In this document: one piece after another, positions 51,407-61,717 of the stretch
How positions within the stretch are numbered: the first letter of the stretch is position 1
Layout: each line of letters begins with the position of its first letter
From: Aquicella lusitana
GTDB taxonomy: Bacteria > Pseudomonadota > Gammaproteobacteria > DSM-16500
Direction: 5' to 3'
DNA length: 64,000 nt
Assembly: GCF_902459475.1 (NCBI RefSeq)
Contig: NZ_LR699115.1
Location: forward strand, 1-64,000
The notes under the pieces: model-generated
What the model saw: only the letters and a program-made list of their open reading frames with translations
Databases searched by the model: none
What the model was told of the DNA's origin: nothing
Position numbers and translations under genes: made by a program

Positions 51407-52120
51407 ATGCGAATACATTACATAATTCATGCGTCTTTTGAGAAATTGGGGATGATTGAAAGCTGGATAGAAAAGAATCAATTTCAAGCATCCGGCACCC
51501 ATACTTACAAAGGCGAAAAGCTCCCGGATGTTTCTGCATTTGATCTGCTTATTCTCATGGGTGGTCCGCAGAGCGTACGGAAATTGGATCAATATCCCTA
51601 TCTGCGCGATGAGATTGCGCTGGCAAAAAACGCCATTCAACAAGGCAAAGCAGTATTAGGAATTTGTTTGGGCGCGCAACTGGTTGGGGAAGCATTAGGC
51701 GCAAGGGCTGAGCAAAGCCCCTGCAGGGAAGTTGGCATTTATCCTGTGCATGCTACACAGGAAGCGGCAGCAGATCCTTTTTTCAAACAATTGCCTAAAG
51801 CATTTGATGTTATTCATTGGCATAATGATATGCCGGGTTTGCCGAAAGGAAGCGTTTTATTGGCAAGTAGCGCAGGTTGCCCCCGACAAGCATTTCGATA
51901 CGGGGATCGTGTATACGGGCTCCAATTTCATCTCGAAATAACCCCTGAGTTGATGCGCGATATGATTGAGCATTGCCGTGATGATTTAAAACCTTCAGAC
52001 TATGTGCAGACGGCAGAGCAACTCGTTAATCAGGATGTCACTGCCATCAATCAGAAAATGGAGAAAATACTGGATTATTTGGCGAGCTGTATAGCGAAAA
52101 CAAAGGTCAAGAGCACCTGA
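51407..52120 (+). CDS. Class I glutamine amidotransferase-like protein
   Basis: A 237-aa GATase1-fold protein. The nucleophile elbow is GICLGAQL with the catalytic Cys, preceded by LLILMGGPQSV; the triad His and Glu are in YGLQFHLEITPE. Its stand-alone form resembles YfeJ/GuaA-like amidotransferases that act on glutamine or on gamma-glutamyl compounds. Partner synthetase absent. It starts 4 bases after the upstream GNAT gene. Confidence 0.87.
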   Translation: MRIHYIIHASFEKLGMIESWIEKNQFQASGTHTYKGEKLPDVSAFDLLILMGGPQSVRKLDQYPYLRDEIALAKNAIQQGKAVLGICLGAQLVGEALGARAEQSPCREVGIYPVHATQEAAADPFFKQLPKAFDVIHWHNDMPGLPKGSVLLASSAGCPRQAFRYGDRVYGLQFHLEITPELMRDMIEHCRDDLKPSDYVQTAEQLVNQDVTAINQKMEKILDYLASCIAKTKVKST

Positions 52121-52150
52121 AAACCTATTTGTAATTGATAAGAGGATAGT

Positions 52151-53338
52151 ATGAATAAACTGCTTCGTTTTCTGATGACAGGATTATTATTGTTAGTGCC
52201 TTTTTATGCGAGTGCTGAAACACTGGATGCTGATGCGGAAACAGTTAAGCAAGAAGTAACGGCATTGATGAAAGAACATGATATTCCTGGCGCGGCGGTT
52301 GAAATTTATGTGGATGGCAAGCCACGGTCCTATTATTTTGGATTTGCGAATCAGGAAAAGAAAACGCCTGTTACCAAACTAACCATTTTTGAAGTGGGTT
52401 CCATTACAAAAATCATGACCAGCTTGCTACTGGCGCAAGAAGTTGACGCAGCAAAAGTGCAGCTGGATGATCCTGTCACTAAATTCATGTCCAGCTTGCC
52501 TGGCGATTTCGACGATATGACGCTGAAGAGTCTCGCCACGCACGTATCGGGGCTGCCTTTTGATGCGCCTTCCATTCAAGATCAGACAGCGTTCGAAAAC
52601 TATTTAGGTAAATGGAAACCTACCTATTCCGCCGGGGATAAATGGACTTATTCTAATGTAGGCATTGGTATGCTTGGCATGGCATTGGAATCAGTGACAC
52701 ATAAAAACTACAATCAGCTTTATCGTAGCCAGATTTTATCGCCATTAAAAATGCAACCCATTGCCTTAAGTGTCCCACAGCGATTACAGCGTTATTATGC
52801 GCAAGGCTATAATAAAGATGGAAAACCGGTCAATCCATTACAGCTAGGCTTGTTCGCTCCCGCTTACGGTTTTAAATTATCAGCAGATGATATGCACCGC
52901 TTTCTGGGTGCTGCGATTGGGCTGCCAGGCACACCAGAGCGGATTTTTTATCCTATGCGTATGACGCAGACTGCTTATGTGAAGTTAAATGACATGGACC
53001 AGGGGCTGGGATGGCTAATTCATCCTTTTACATCGGCTAATACCGCCCCTCTATTAAGTGATCCAGCAATGGAACTGGGCCCACTCAATGTAGTTGATGT
53101 TTATGATAAACCTGTTTTTAACGGGGAAGCATTGATTGATAAAACAGGATCAACGGATGGGTTTAGAACCTATATTGCTGTTTTACCTAACCGAAAATCG
53201 GGCATTGCTATCATGATTAATAAAAACGTGCCCGGCAACGCCGTTGTTCACACAGCACGAAAAATCCTGTTTGATTTGGCCAATGCCAGTGGCAAAGTGA
53301 ATCACGAAACAAACAAACCCGAGTCAGCGCAAGGCTAA
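52151..53338 (+). CDS. Class C beta-lactamase-family serine hydrolase
   Basis: Exported penicillin-binding/AmpC-fold protein of 395 aa. Signal peptide 1-22 (cleavage ASA-E). All three active-site motifs are present: S84-I-T-K87, Y167-S-N169 and K331-T-G333 in the AmpC-like context IDKTGSTDGFRTYIAVLP. These contexts are closer to true class C beta-lactamases than to esterases such as EstB. It could hydrolyse cephalosporins or act on peptidoglycan peptides. AGAGGA precedes the ATG. No ampR is adjacent, so it may be constitutive. Confidence 0.87.
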   Translation: MNKLLRFLMTGLLLLVPFYASAETLDADAETVKQEVTALMKEHDIPGAAVEIYVDGKPRSYYFGFANQEKKTPVTKLTIFEVGSITKIMTSLLLAQEVDAAKVQLDDPVTKFMSSLPGDFDDMTLKSLATHVSGLPFDAPSIQDQTAFENYLGKWKPTYSAGDKWTYSNVGIGMLGMALESVTHKNYNQLYRSQILSPLKMQPIALSVPQRLQRYYAQGYNKDGKPVNPLQLGLFAPAYGFKLSADDMHRFLGAAIGLPGTPERIFYPMRMTQTAYVKLNDMDQGLGWLIHPFTSANTAPLLSDPAMELGPLNVVDVYDKPVFNGEALIDKTGSTDGFRTYIAVLPNRKSGIAIMINKNVPGNAVVHTARKILFDLANASGKVNHETNKPESAQG

Positions 53339-53615
53339 CTCAATCTACATTCCTAAATCCAGGGTGGGCAAGCCATGCTGCTTACTCTGGAGACTGCTTG
53401 CCTAGCTCTCACCAAATCGTGACAGATTAAAAACTTTCCGGCAAGAAGGCAAAGCGTTAAAATACAAATTGCTAATATCAGTGCGTTAAGCAAACCTTTG
53501 CGTTATGGCGCACTTAAAGAAGTTACCCACTTTTTTCTGCCTTAGATAAGGATTTCAGGCAGATACTTAGCGCCAGGTTGAATTGCAGGCAGAATGATGA
53601 AAGGGATTTACTATT

Positions 53616-55490
53616 ATGAAATTATCTATACTGCTCATGTGGTTTTTATGGATGGTGGGCGTTGCTCATGCACAGGCTTTACCTCAAACTGGGTCCGCGA
53701 CACCTCAACCACCCACTTCGCCTCAATCTTTAACTTCATCGGTGCCGGTAGCCGTTGTTGCGACAGAGCCTGTGCCTGCTCCGATACCACCACCTGCGCC
53801 TCAACCGAATCCGGTGTCTTCGCTGCCCTTGCTGGAAGAAGCGACTATTGCGACCATTCATGAAGCAATCCAGACAGGAAAGCTGACCTGTGAACAGTTG
53901 GTTAATGCCTATCTTGACCGTATTAAAAATTACAACCTGAGTACCGCAATGATGGCACCCATCAATGCCATCACTGAAATTAATCCTTTTGTTTTAGAAG
54001 ATGCAAAGCAGCTAGATAAGCAATATATGAACACGCATCAGCTTGCAGGCAAGTTGCATTGTATTCCAGTGTTGCTGAAAGATAATGTTGATACTTACGA
54101 TATGACTTCAACGTCCGGATCTTTTGCTTTGCTGGGCAATCAACCCGTTAAAGACGCATTTTTAGTAAGCCAGTTGCGTAAGGCAGGAGCCATTCTTTTA
54201 GGCAAGGGCACGATGGATGAATTTGCTTCCGGACTTTCTGGTATTAGCAGCCGTAGCGGAAGGACGGGGAATGCTTATAATCCCTCACAAAATCCTGGCG
54301 GTTCGAGCAGTGGTCCTGCAGCTGCCGTCAGTGCAAACTTTGTCATGATCGGCATCGGCACGGATAATAGTGGATCAGTGCGTGTTCCCGCTGCTTTTAA
54401 TGGCATCGTTGGTTTGCGTCCCACCATGGGATTGATTAGCCGCAGCGGTATATTCCCGCGCGGGAATATAGATGGCATAGCCGGTCCATTGACACGAACG
54501 GTCGCTGATCTTGCGACTGTTCTGGATGTGGTTGCACAGCCTGATCCCGGTGATAAAACCACGCTCAATATGCAACGGCCCGCTACTTACACTGCTTTTT
54601 TAAATGCGAATGGCCTGCAGGGTAAGCGCATTGGGATCATTCGACGAGCAGGTAAATTTGATCCGTATAAAAGCATGCCCAAGGAAGTTCAGGCGGAGAT
54701 AGAAAAGGCGGTTGCAAAAATGCAGGAATTAGGCGCGACTGTGGTATTGGAAGTTAATTTGCCCGCCTTTAATAATGATCGCAAATTAAATGAAGCGGGC
54801 GAAGTGCAGGATGTGAATGAATACCTGGATACGTATCCTGCTACGAGGCGAAATTTTCGTGATATATGTGAATCGGATCGCACACGCACGTTTGGCAGTG
54901 TGAACGACTGCCTGCAGTTTATGAAGAAACTTCCCAAACGAAATAGCGAGCGCCACACTGAAGTACTTGAACTGTTAGCTAATAACAGACAATACGTGGA
55001 AAAAATGATGGAAACGGAGCATCTGGACGCACTCATGATGCCAATTGCTTCGACAGGGGTTGCTACTTATGATGATTTTAAAGTGAATACCTGGCAAGCG
55101 CCTGTCTCTTCAAACGCCGGACTGCCATCGCTTTCTTTTAACATTGGTTATATTAACCAAATGCCAGTGGGCATTGAGCTCATTGGAAAAGCCTACTCAG
55201 AAAATACCCTGATTGAAATGGCTTATGCATACGAGAAACATGCTCCACCACGATTAAAACCCATCCTGCCGGTCTCAAATCCATTTACTGCGTCACTCTC
55301 TATTGCAGGGATGAATAATTTATTTACTCTATTAGGTGCCCGCACCTATCAATATGTTTTAAAAAATGGCACAAGAGAAGATTTGACAGCAGAAAATTTT
55401 AGACGGATCGCTGCTGATACGTTGAGTAAATTCGCAGAAAAGAATGAAAATGTTCAACAACCAGTCGCAATTCAACAACAGGAAATTTAA
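53616..55490 (+). CDS. Exported amidase-signature family hydrolase
   Basis: Amidase of 624 aa with an N-terminal signal peptide (1-19, cleavage AHA-Q), then a Pro/Ala/Thr-rich linker (20-70) and the amidase signature domain. The Ser-cisSer-Lys triad is visible: K155 in LLKDNVD, the cis-Ser in GGSSSGPAA (about 231) and nucleophile S254 in GTDNSGSVRVPA. The enzyme would cleave an amide outside the cytoplasm, so it is not GatA. The last 50 residues are extra. It abuts the next ATG directly. Confidence 0.87.
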   Translation: MKLSILLMWFLWMVGVAHAQALPQTGSATPQPPTSPQSLTSSVPVAVVATEPVPAPIPPPAPQPNPVSSLPLLEEATIATIHEAIQTGKLTCEQLVNAYLDRIKNYNLSTAMMAPINAITEINPFVLEDAKQLDKQYMNTHQLAGKLHCIPVLLKDNVDTYDMTSTSGSFALLGNQPVKDAFLVSQLRKAGAILLGKGTMDEFASGLSGISSRSGRTGNAYNPSQNPGGSSSGPAAAVSANFVMIGIGTDNSGSVRVPAAFNGIVGLRPTMGLISRSGIFPRGNIDGIAGPLTRTVADLATVLDVVAQPDPGDKTTLNMQRPATYTAFLNANGLQGKRIGIIRRAGKFDPYKSMPKEVQAEIEKAVAKMQELGATVVLEVNLPAFNNDRKLNEAGEVQDVNEYLDTYPATRRNFRDICESDRTRTFGSVNDCLQFMKKLPKRNSERHTEVLELLANNRQYVEKMMETEHLDALMMPIASTGVATYDDFKVNTWQAPVSSNAGLPSLSFNIGYINQMPVGIELIGKAYSENTLIEMAYAYEKHAPPRLKPILPVSNPFTASLSIAGMNNLFTLLGARTYQYVLKNGTREDLTAENFRRIAADTLSKFAEKNENVQQPVAIQQQEI

Positions 55491-56159
55491 ATGAAATCAC
55501 ATGAAGCCTATCGCGGTATTTATTCACAGTATCTTAAACAGAATCAGTCGCGTTTTTTTGACGTTAATATAAATGAAATTATGGCTGATTTCGAAGAAAG
55601 GATACAGAGTTTCAAATTTGATCGAAAAGGGATAAAAGAAAAACCTGTTGTTCTAGATTTAGGATGCTATGATTTTCCGCATTATTATGCCATGTACGAT
55701 TATTTCGAGAATTTTACTTATATTGGTGTTGAAACCCATCTTCCAAAAGAAATAAAAGCAATTGTGGAGCTTATTCAGGAAAAATATGGCAATTTTCATT
55801 TATTAAAAATGGATATTGCAGATCAGGAAAAACTTAAAAATAAATTGGCGGAACTAACAGGTCATTCAAAAGCGGATGTCATTCTGGTTGAACAGCTGGC
55901 TGTTCGTGACGAAGCAAATAGCAAAGAAACAGATCAGTTATTGAAGAATGTTATTCAGCATTTGGCGCCCGCTATTTTATCGGAGTCAGGCGTGCTTCAT
56001 CTTGAAGCGGCTTCTTCTCATCAAATCGAGACGATAAAAAAATGGCTGGATGATGAACAAACGCGGGGACTCTATGATTATACTAAAAATGGCGACAATT
56101 TTCTCTGCTGGCGGGCAGGGATGGGCAAAGTTAAGGTAGCTGATTTTAATCCGTTATAA
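55491..56159 (+). CDS. SAM-dependent methyltransferase-like protein
   Basis: A 222-aa protein with a Rossmann-type motif I as VVLDLGCYDFPHYYAMYDY (about 53-70), followed by YIGVETH (motif II acidic residue) and the strand DVILVEQLAV. This indicates a class I methyltransferase fold; the methyl acceptor is unknown and motif I (DLGCYDF) is atypical. The ATG directly follows the amidase stop (TAA-ATG), with its ribosome binding site inside the amidase gene, so the two are translationally linked. Confidence 0.65.
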   Translation: MKSHEAYRGIYSQYLKQNQSRFFDVNINEIMADFEERIQSFKFDRKGIKEKPVVLDLGCYDFPHYYAMYDYFENFTYIGVETHLPKEIKAIVELIQEKYGNFHLLKMDIADQEKLKNKLAELTGHSKADVILVEQLAVRDEANSKETDQLLKNVIQHLAPAILSESGVLHLEAASSHQIETIKKWLDDEQTRGLYDYTKNGDNFLCWRAGMGKVKVADFNPL

Positions 56160-56177
56160 GCAAGGCGTGCTGATTTC

Positions 56178-57467
56178 ATGAGAATATTTTTCTGGGTTAT
56201 CCTGTATTTTTTTACACAGACTGCAGTAGCAGCAGGACCGCTTTCCCCTGTTGAGGAAAAGATGAAGAATTATATTGGCGAACATAAACAGTCACAAATT
56301 ATCCTGCTTAAAAAACTAGTTAATATCAATAGCGGTACCATGAATATCCGTGGAGTGCATAGAGTGGGCGGTGTAGTACGTGCTCAGTTAAGTCAGCTTG
56401 GTTTTGAAACTTATTGGGTGGAAGAGCCCGCAAGCATGCATCGTGCGGGGACACTCGTTGCAGAACGACGCGGAAATAAAGGAAAACGTGTGCTGTTAAT
56501 TGCCCATCTCGATACGGTTTTTCCCCCCACGAGTAAATTCAAGCGATTTGAAATGCACAAGCATAGCGCAAAAGGTCCCGGTGTGATAGACAATAAAGGC
56601 GGAGTGGTAGTGATACTTTATGCACTAAAAGCACTGAATGCAGCGCATGTACTCAAGGATACAACGATTACAGTTGTGTTGACCGGGGATGAAGAAGACT
56701 CTGGCAAACCGACTTCCATTTCTCGTCAACCACTTATTAAAGTTGCTCGTCGCAGTGACGTGGCGCTTGATTTTGAACCGGCCATTTCGCTTGAGACAGC
56801 GACCATTGCCCGTCGAGGCATCAGTGACTGGACGGTGGAAACCGCTGGGAATCAATCCCATTCAGCCACTATTTTTCAAGAGAACGTAGGTGCAGGCGCT
56901 ATATTTGAGTTAACTCGCATTCTGAATGCCATGCGTGAGCAGTTACAAAATGAAAAATACTTATCTTTTAATCCTGGCATTGTGTTGGGAGGAACGCATA
57001 TCACCTATAATAAAAAAACATATGATGGTACCGCGTTTGGAAAACAAAATGTCGTAGCGCAAATTGCCCAGGCGGATGGTGATTTTAGATTCATTGATGA
57101 GACGCAAAAGAATTTAATCAAGGCAAAAATGGCTGAGATTGTGGAACAGCATTTGCCTTATACTAAGGCTAAGATTTCATTCCAAGATGGCATTCCTGCC
57201 ATGGCACCTACTGAAAATAATCGAAAATTATTGGAGCAATATAGCGAAGCGAGTCTCGCGTTAGGGCAGGGAGCAATTAAACCCCTGGATCCGGGCATGC
57301 GGGGGGCGGGTGATATTTCCCATATTGCTCAAATTGTGCCGGCTAACCTCGCTGGGCTTGGGCCGGCAGGATGGGGAGCGCACTCCAATGCTGAAACGGT
57401 GGAGATTGATTCTTTGCCTGTGCAGACGCAACGCGCTGCCATATTAATTTATCGTTTAACACACTAG
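56178..57467 (+). CDS. M20-family zinc peptidase, glutamate carboxypeptidase-like
   Basis: Exported metallopeptidase of 429 aa. Signal peptide 1-19 (AVAA-G). Dizinc site residues are visible: H110 and D112 (AHLDTVFPP), bridging D138 (GPGVIDNKGG), E172-E173 (GDEED), Asp198/Glu200 (LDFEPA) and a His in WGAHSNAE near the end. The dimerisation domain lies between about 210 and 320. The sequence follows carboxypeptidase G2-type enzymes that remove C-terminal glutamate, including from folates. Eighteen bases after the methyltransferase-like gene, so likely one operon from 53616. Confidence 0.88.
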   Translation: MRIFFWVILYFFTQTAVAAGPLSPVEEKMKNYIGEHKQSQIILLKKLVNINSGTMNIRGVHRVGGVVRAQLSQLGFETYWVEEPASMHRAGTLVAERRGNKGKRVLLIAHLDTVFPPTSKFKRFEMHKHSAKGPGVIDNKGGVVVILYALKALNAAHVLKDTTITVVLTGDEEDSGKPTSISRQPLIKVARRSDVALDFEPAISLETATIARRGISDWTVETAGNQSHSATIFQENVGAGAIFELTRILNAMREQLQNEKYLSFNPGIVLGGTHITYNKKTYDGTAFGKQNVVAQIAQADGDFRFIDETQKNLIKAKMAEIVEQHLPYTKAKISFQDGIPAMAPTENNRKLLEQYSEASLALGQGAIKPLDPGMRGAGDISHIAQIVPANLAGLGPAGWGAHSNAETVEIDSLPVQTQRAAILIYRLTH

Positions 57468-57571
57468 TCACGCCAATGAAATTGCACTTCATGTCTTTGT
57501 GTAACTCATGATAAATACAGGTAAAACTGTATCTTTTGCAGCATGGCGAGTTTTCCTTCTATCTGGCACAT

Positions 57572-58954
57572 TTAATTTTTCATTTCTTTAATTAACGTGA
57601 GCTTATTCTCATCGATCTGTTTTAATAATATTCGCAGACGAATAAAAACAATCGCGGCACCAAAAGCGATACCCAATGTCAATCCCCACCAGATACCGCT
57701 GCCCTGAAAGCCAAAGTGAAAACTAAAAATATAAGCGCAGGTAAGGCCCACTAGCCAAAAGCTGATGAAAGACGCAAGCATAGGAAAACGTGTATCTTTT
57801 AAACCGCGTAATGCTCCGAATCCAATAATACGAAAATTATCAAATAATAATAAAACACCACTGATGGCAAGCAGCATAGAAGCATCACGTACGAGATCCG
57901 CGTTAACAGGCTTGTGAGTATCTATGTCGAGCCCCAAGAAAAAAGTAGGGATCAAATAAAATCCAAGCGCGATTAAGATTGCGCAGACAAAGTTTAATAG
58001 CATGCCTGCATAGGCAGCATAATAAACGCCCGTTACATTTTGCTCCCCAACGGAATGTCCCACACGAATAGTCACCGCTTGGGACATTGCAAAGACAAGC
58101 GTAATGGCAAATCCTAAAAACTGCATGACAATTTGATGTGCAGCAAGCATGGTTGTGCCAAATTGTCCCATCCATAAGGTAGCCAGCGCAAATGTGCTGA
58201 CTTCAATGACATGCATAAATCCCATCGGCAATCCTACATTCACCAGTTCTTTAAAGTATCGAAAATGAAATCGGTTGATGCCATTAAAAATTTTAAAATG
58301 ACGGTAATGCGGCGACTTTAATAAATAAAATAATAACCCGATGGCAGTGATCGAATACGTAATAGCAAAACCATAGCCAATGCCGGCAACGCCAAACGCC
58401 GGCAAACCTATCTTTCCAAAGATGAGCATATAGATGAGCGGAATTTCAATAGGAACAACCAGCACACTTATTCGCAAAACCAGTTTAGTGCGATTGATGC
58501 CCGCTAAAAATTGTTCGCTAATAATTAATGCGATCAGACCTGGTGTCGTCCAAATTAGCGCATGCATGTATTGTCGCGCTAATTCTAAAACGGCTGGCGG
58601 CTGGGAACTCCAACGCAGGAACACTGGCATTAACAATAAAATGAAGACCATGATAATGGCAATGATGAGGCCGAGAAGATAAGCCTGGCCCATAATTTCA
58701 CTAATGGTTTTATGATTTTTTGCGCCAAACTGGTGGGAAACCAACACGCTCACGGAATTAAGGATGCCGAAAAAAAGTACAAGCAAGGTCATCCAGATGG
58801 TAGACACCAGAACACTGGCCGCCAGGGCGTCTTCGCCCAGCCTTGCCACCATAGCAGTCCCGACGAAGCCACTTAATGCATAAATTAACTGGGATGCGAC
58901 TAGAGGAATGCCAACGGAAAATGTTTCTCTTATTTCATGCTTGAGGGTAGACAT
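57572..58954 (-). CDS. MATE-family multidrug efflux protein (NorM-like)
   Basis: Membrane antiporter of 460 aa with 12 helices in two homologous halves. Features: VGIPLVASQLIYALSGFVGTAMVARLGEDALAA at the N terminus, and the matching second half AHQIVMQFLGFAITLVFAMSQAVTIRVGHSVGEQN near residues 275-305. It expels cationic drugs using Na+ or H+. Convergent with the M20 peptidase gene and divergent from the kinase-like gene at 59146. Substrate unknown. Confidence 0.9.
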   Translation of the reverse strand: MSTLKHEIRETFSVGIPLVASQLIYALSGFVGTAMVARLGEDALAASVLVSTIWMTLLVLFFGILNSVSVLVSHQFGAKNHKTISEIMGQAYLLGLIIAIIMVFILLLMPVFLRWSSQPPAVLELARQYMHALIWTTPGLIALIISEQFLAGINRTKLVLRISVLVVPIEIPLIYMLIFGKIGLPAFGVAGIGYGFAITYSITAIGLLFYLLKSPHYRHFKIFNGINRFHFRYFKELVNVGLPMGFMHVIEVSTFALATLWMGQFGTTMLAAHQIVMQFLGFAITLVFAMSQAVTIRVGHSVGEQNVTGVYYAAYAGMLLNFVCAILIALGFYLIPTFFLGLDIDTHKPVNADLVRDASMLLAISGVLLLFDNFRIIGFGALRGLKDTRFPMLASFISFWLVGLTCAYIFSFHFGFQGSGIWWGLTLGIAFGAAIVFIRLRILLKQIDENKLTLIKEMKN

Positions 58955-59145
58955 GGTTACAACTCGCCAAAAAAGTTATTTTGATACAGGATGTAGTGCG
59001 ATCAAAAGCTAGCGGCGTTGTAACAGTTTCATGGGGAAATACCTCATTCAATTGTTTGTCATTATCCATTAAAAGACCTACATTAGGCAAGTGCTTTTGT
59101 TTGAACAGCTGGGTTATGTCAGTATATTAATAAAATGGAGCAGGT

Positions 59146-60102
59146 ATGTGGGAAGAAACACTCAAGCAAATAAATCATAGTGTTACCCCTCGCCGTGCGG
59201 CAGCTTTGTGGGGCGACGTCTCATCACTACAACTTGCTAGCGACGGGATTAATCTTGTATATCGTTTTGAATGCAATAAAAAAGGAAGATATTTAAGAAT
59301 TACTCATCCCCGAATACGCACACGTGAAGCACTTGCGTCTGCGCTTGATTTTCAGAAACATTTATATGAGTTCGACGTACCTATATGTCAACCGCTTTCG
59401 TCGCTTCAAGGAAATTATATTGAAGAAGTCAAGCAAGAGGATAAAATCTTCTTGGCGCACGTAAACGAAGAAGTGGCCGGTAACCATATTCATTTCAATC
59501 ACGAGGATATCAGCATATATCAAACTTGGGGAATGGCATTAGCGAAATTGCATCGCGCAGCTGCACACTATCAGCCCGCGACGGGCTGCAGTTTCTTGAA
59601 TTGGCTGGATTTGTGGAAAGATCTGGACAAGTATGTGCAGGCGGAAGATGAGGCAGTAAGAAATGAGTATCATCAAATTAGTCAATGGTTTTTAGGATTG
59701 CCACAAAACACAGACATTTTTGGTTTGACGCATGGCGATCATCGCACTGGAAATGTATTATACGATGGCAATCATGTTTTTATTATAGATTTTGATGAGC
59801 CAGTGTATCATTGGTTTTGTGCTGATATTGCACGGCCATTTTTGGAGCTGGATAGGAGAAAATTTATGGAGTGGCAACCGAAGCTCGGTTCTTTTCTTAA
59901 TGCCTATGCTTCGATCTTCCATCTGGATCATCAATTGATTAAGTCCCTACCTTGGTTTATTCGCATGAAAAATCTAGAAATGTATCTGTGGACCAAGCAT
60001 AACTGGCTAAATCCCGTTGCTCCCGGCGGCGGATCGACAGCAAATTGGTTAAACGAAATGCGTCAAGTAATTGATAATCCCGTTTATGACTGGAATTGGT
60101 AA
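59146..60102 (+). CDS. Aminoglycoside-phosphotransferase-fold kinase
   Basis: A 318-aa cytoplasmic protein of the APH/choline kinase fold. Brenner motif THGDHRTGNVLY (catalytic Asp and Asn) and the metal-binding IIDFDEPVYHWF are present; the N-terminal lobe contains DGINLVYRFEC. The sequence is like the phosphotransferases annotated as homoserine kinase type II or spectinomycin-kinase-like; the true substrate is unknown. GGAGCAGG precedes the ATG. The next gene starts 21 bases downstream. Confidence 0.85.
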   Translation: MWEETLKQINHSVTPRRAAALWGDVSSLQLASDGINLVYRFECNKKGRYLRITHPRIRTREALASALDFQKHLYEFDVPICQPLSSLQGNYIEEVKQEDKIFLAHVNEEVAGNHIHFNHEDISIYQTWGMALAKLHRAAAHYQPATGCSFLNWLDLWKDLDKYVQAEDEAVRNEYHQISQWFLGLPQNTDIFGLTHGDHRTGNVLYDGNHVFIIDFDEPVYHWFCADIARPFLELDRRKFMEWQPKLGSFLNAYASIFHLDHQLIKSLPWFIRMKNLEMYLWTKHNWLNPVAPGGGSTANWLNEMRQVIDNPVYDWNW

Positions 60103-60123
60103 CACCATTAAGTAAGGATCGTT

Positions 60124-60873
60124 ATGAAATACACGGATCATTTTGGGGAAAAGTCAGCCGAATATCGTCAATTTAGGCCAGATTACCCAAAAGAATTATA
60201 TGATTATTTATCTGGTATTGTGCATGAGCATGAACTTGCATGGGATTGTGGAACAGGTAACGGCCAAGCGGCCATTATGCTTGCCGCATGTTTTGATGAT
60301 GTCATTGCAACAGACATTAATCAGGCACAGCTGGATGCTGCTATCAAAAAGAAAAATATTCAATATAGATGCTGCCCAGCTGAAAAGACCGATATCAATG
60401 CCTCTACGGTGGATTTAATTACCGTTGCCCAGGCATTACACTGGTTCAACCTCGAATCTTTTTACAATGAAGCTAAACGTGTTTTAAAACCTGAAGGTAT
60501 CATTGCTGCCTGGTGTTATTCCCTGGGCAAAATCAACCCTGAAATCGATGCCAAAATTGAAAAATTATATAGCGGAATTCTCGGCGAGTACTGGCCCAAA
60601 GAGCGACGGTATATTGACGAGCAATACCGTACTATTCATTTCCCTTTTGAAAAATTACAAGCGCCTTATTTTACGATGGATAAAACAATGAATCTGAATC
60701 AGCTTGTTGGTTACCTGAATACTTGGTCAGCTGTGAAAGAATATCAAAAGCGAAAACACAAAAATCCGATTGATTTTATCATTAACGACATCAAAAAAAT
60801 TTGGGGTGATCATGGGAATGAACGCACCATGCACTGGCCGCTTCACTTATTACTGGGGAAAGTTATTAAATAA
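60124..60873 (+). CDS. Class I SAM-dependent methyltransferase
   Basis: A 249-aa methyltransferase with motif I AWDCGTGNGQAAI (about 39-51), motif II acidic D in VIATDINQAQL, motif III IQYRCCPAEKTD and motif IV ADLITVAQALHWFNLESF-like segment. The form resembles the yeast Tmt1/plant-type methyltransferases that act on small carboxylic acids. Probably co-transcribed with the kinase-like gene. Natural substrate not evident. Confidence 0.85.
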   Translation: MKYTDHFGEKSAEYRQFRPDYPKELYDYLSGIVHEHELAWDCGTGNGQAAIMLAACFDDVIATDINQAQLDAAIKKKNIQYRCCPAEKTDINASTVDLITVAQALHWFNLESFYNEAKRVLKPEGIIAAWCYSLGKINPEIDAKIEKLYSGILGEYWPKERRYIDEQYRTIHFPFEKLQAPYFTMDKTMNLNQLVGYLNTWSAVKEYQKRKHKNPIDFIINDIKKIWGDHGNERTMHWPLHLLLGKVIK

Positions 60874-61056
60874 TAGTTATTACGGATGAAAGTAAGATGG
60901 GTGTTTTTAAATAACTTTATTTTTAACTATATCAATTTACAGACAATTATAATTATTGTTTTTGCTCTCAGGGTTATGTCCAATTTACGCGCCTCCTTTT
61001 TTTTAATAAAATTTACAGATAAGTGATTAATTTCCTCAAAGTTAAGGAGAGAGATC

Positions 61057-61194
61057 ATGGACCCAAAATATCAAAACGATCAGGACAAAAGAGAAATCCC
61101 TGTCAAAAAAGACCCCCGTGAAATTGATCGCGAAAAAGCGAAAAATGACAAGCATCGCCACGAAAAGGGCCATGTTCCAGAGGATCAACGGTAA
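61057..61194 (+). CDS. Very small hydrophilic protein, 45 aa
   Basis: Starts MDPKYQNDQDKREIPVKK and ends HEKGHVPEDQR. Almost entirely charged (Asp/Glu/Lys/Arg), so likely disordered or hydrophilin-like. The ATG has the strong site AAGGAGAG seven bases upstream, supporting translation. First of a cluster of small stress-type genes. Confidence 0.65.
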   Translation: MDPKYQNDQDKREIPVKKDPREIDREKAKNDKHRHEKGHVPEDQR

Positions 61195-61229
61195 TGATTT
61201 TATGAAGTGAACCATAGGAGGAGTTTGCC

Positions 61230-61487
61230 ATGGCTACTAAAAATAAATTTTCTAAAAATGATTTATATGCCGATGTGGAAAAACTCAAAGAGGATTTGCT
61301 TGGGACGACCTATGATTTGGGAAGTTTAATTGGCAATTCATATCAGCAATCCATGGATAATGTTAAAGATAAGTCTGCACTGATAAGAGATAATGTGGCC
61401 AATTATATTGTGCATAAGCCGTTCAAATCGGTAGGTATCGCGATCGCATCCGGTTTTTTATTAGGCTACCTATTACGTAGAAAATAA
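61230..61487 (+). CDS. DUF883/ElaB-YqjD-like membrane-anchored protein
   Basis: An 85-aa protein: a helical N-terminal part (DLYADVEKLKEDLLGTTYDLG ... KSALIRDNVANYIVHKPFKS) and a C-terminal membrane anchor with glycines (VGIAIASGFLLGYLLRRK, about 67-85). This is the ElaB/YqjD/YgaM pattern; those proteins are membrane-tethered, bind ribosomes and rise in stationary phase. AGGAGGAG lies 8 bases before the ATG. Confidence 0.85.
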   Translation: MATKNKFSKNDLYADVEKLKEDLLGTTYDLGSLIGNSYQQSMDNVKDKSALIRDNVANYIVHKPFKSVGIAIASGFLLGYLLRRK

Positions 61488-61522
61488 CAGCATAGGGCGC
61501 GCCGCCGCCGGAGGATAACGAT

Positions 61523-61696
61523 ATGCTATATTGGGCGCTTGTGTTTTTTATTATTTCAATCATAGCAGGTGTGCTTGGATTTACGGGTATTGCTGCCGCA
61601 GCTGCCGGCATTGCAAAATTCTTATTCTTCCTATTTTTTGTTCTTTTCATTATCTTGCTGATCCTGGCGCTAACAATAACGAGGCGGTTGAAATAG
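61523..61696 (+). CDS. DUF1328 small membrane protein
   Basis: A 57-aa protein with two membrane helices separated by [14 protein letters not shown], the DUF1328/YtjA signature. GGAGG lies 8 bases before the ATG. Found widely beside stress genes; function unknown. Confidence 0.88.
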   Translation: MLYWALVFFIISIIAGVLGFTGIAAAAAGIAKFLFFLFFVLFIILLILALTITRRLK

Positions 61697-61717
61697 CCTA
61701 TAACGTGGGAGAATGTT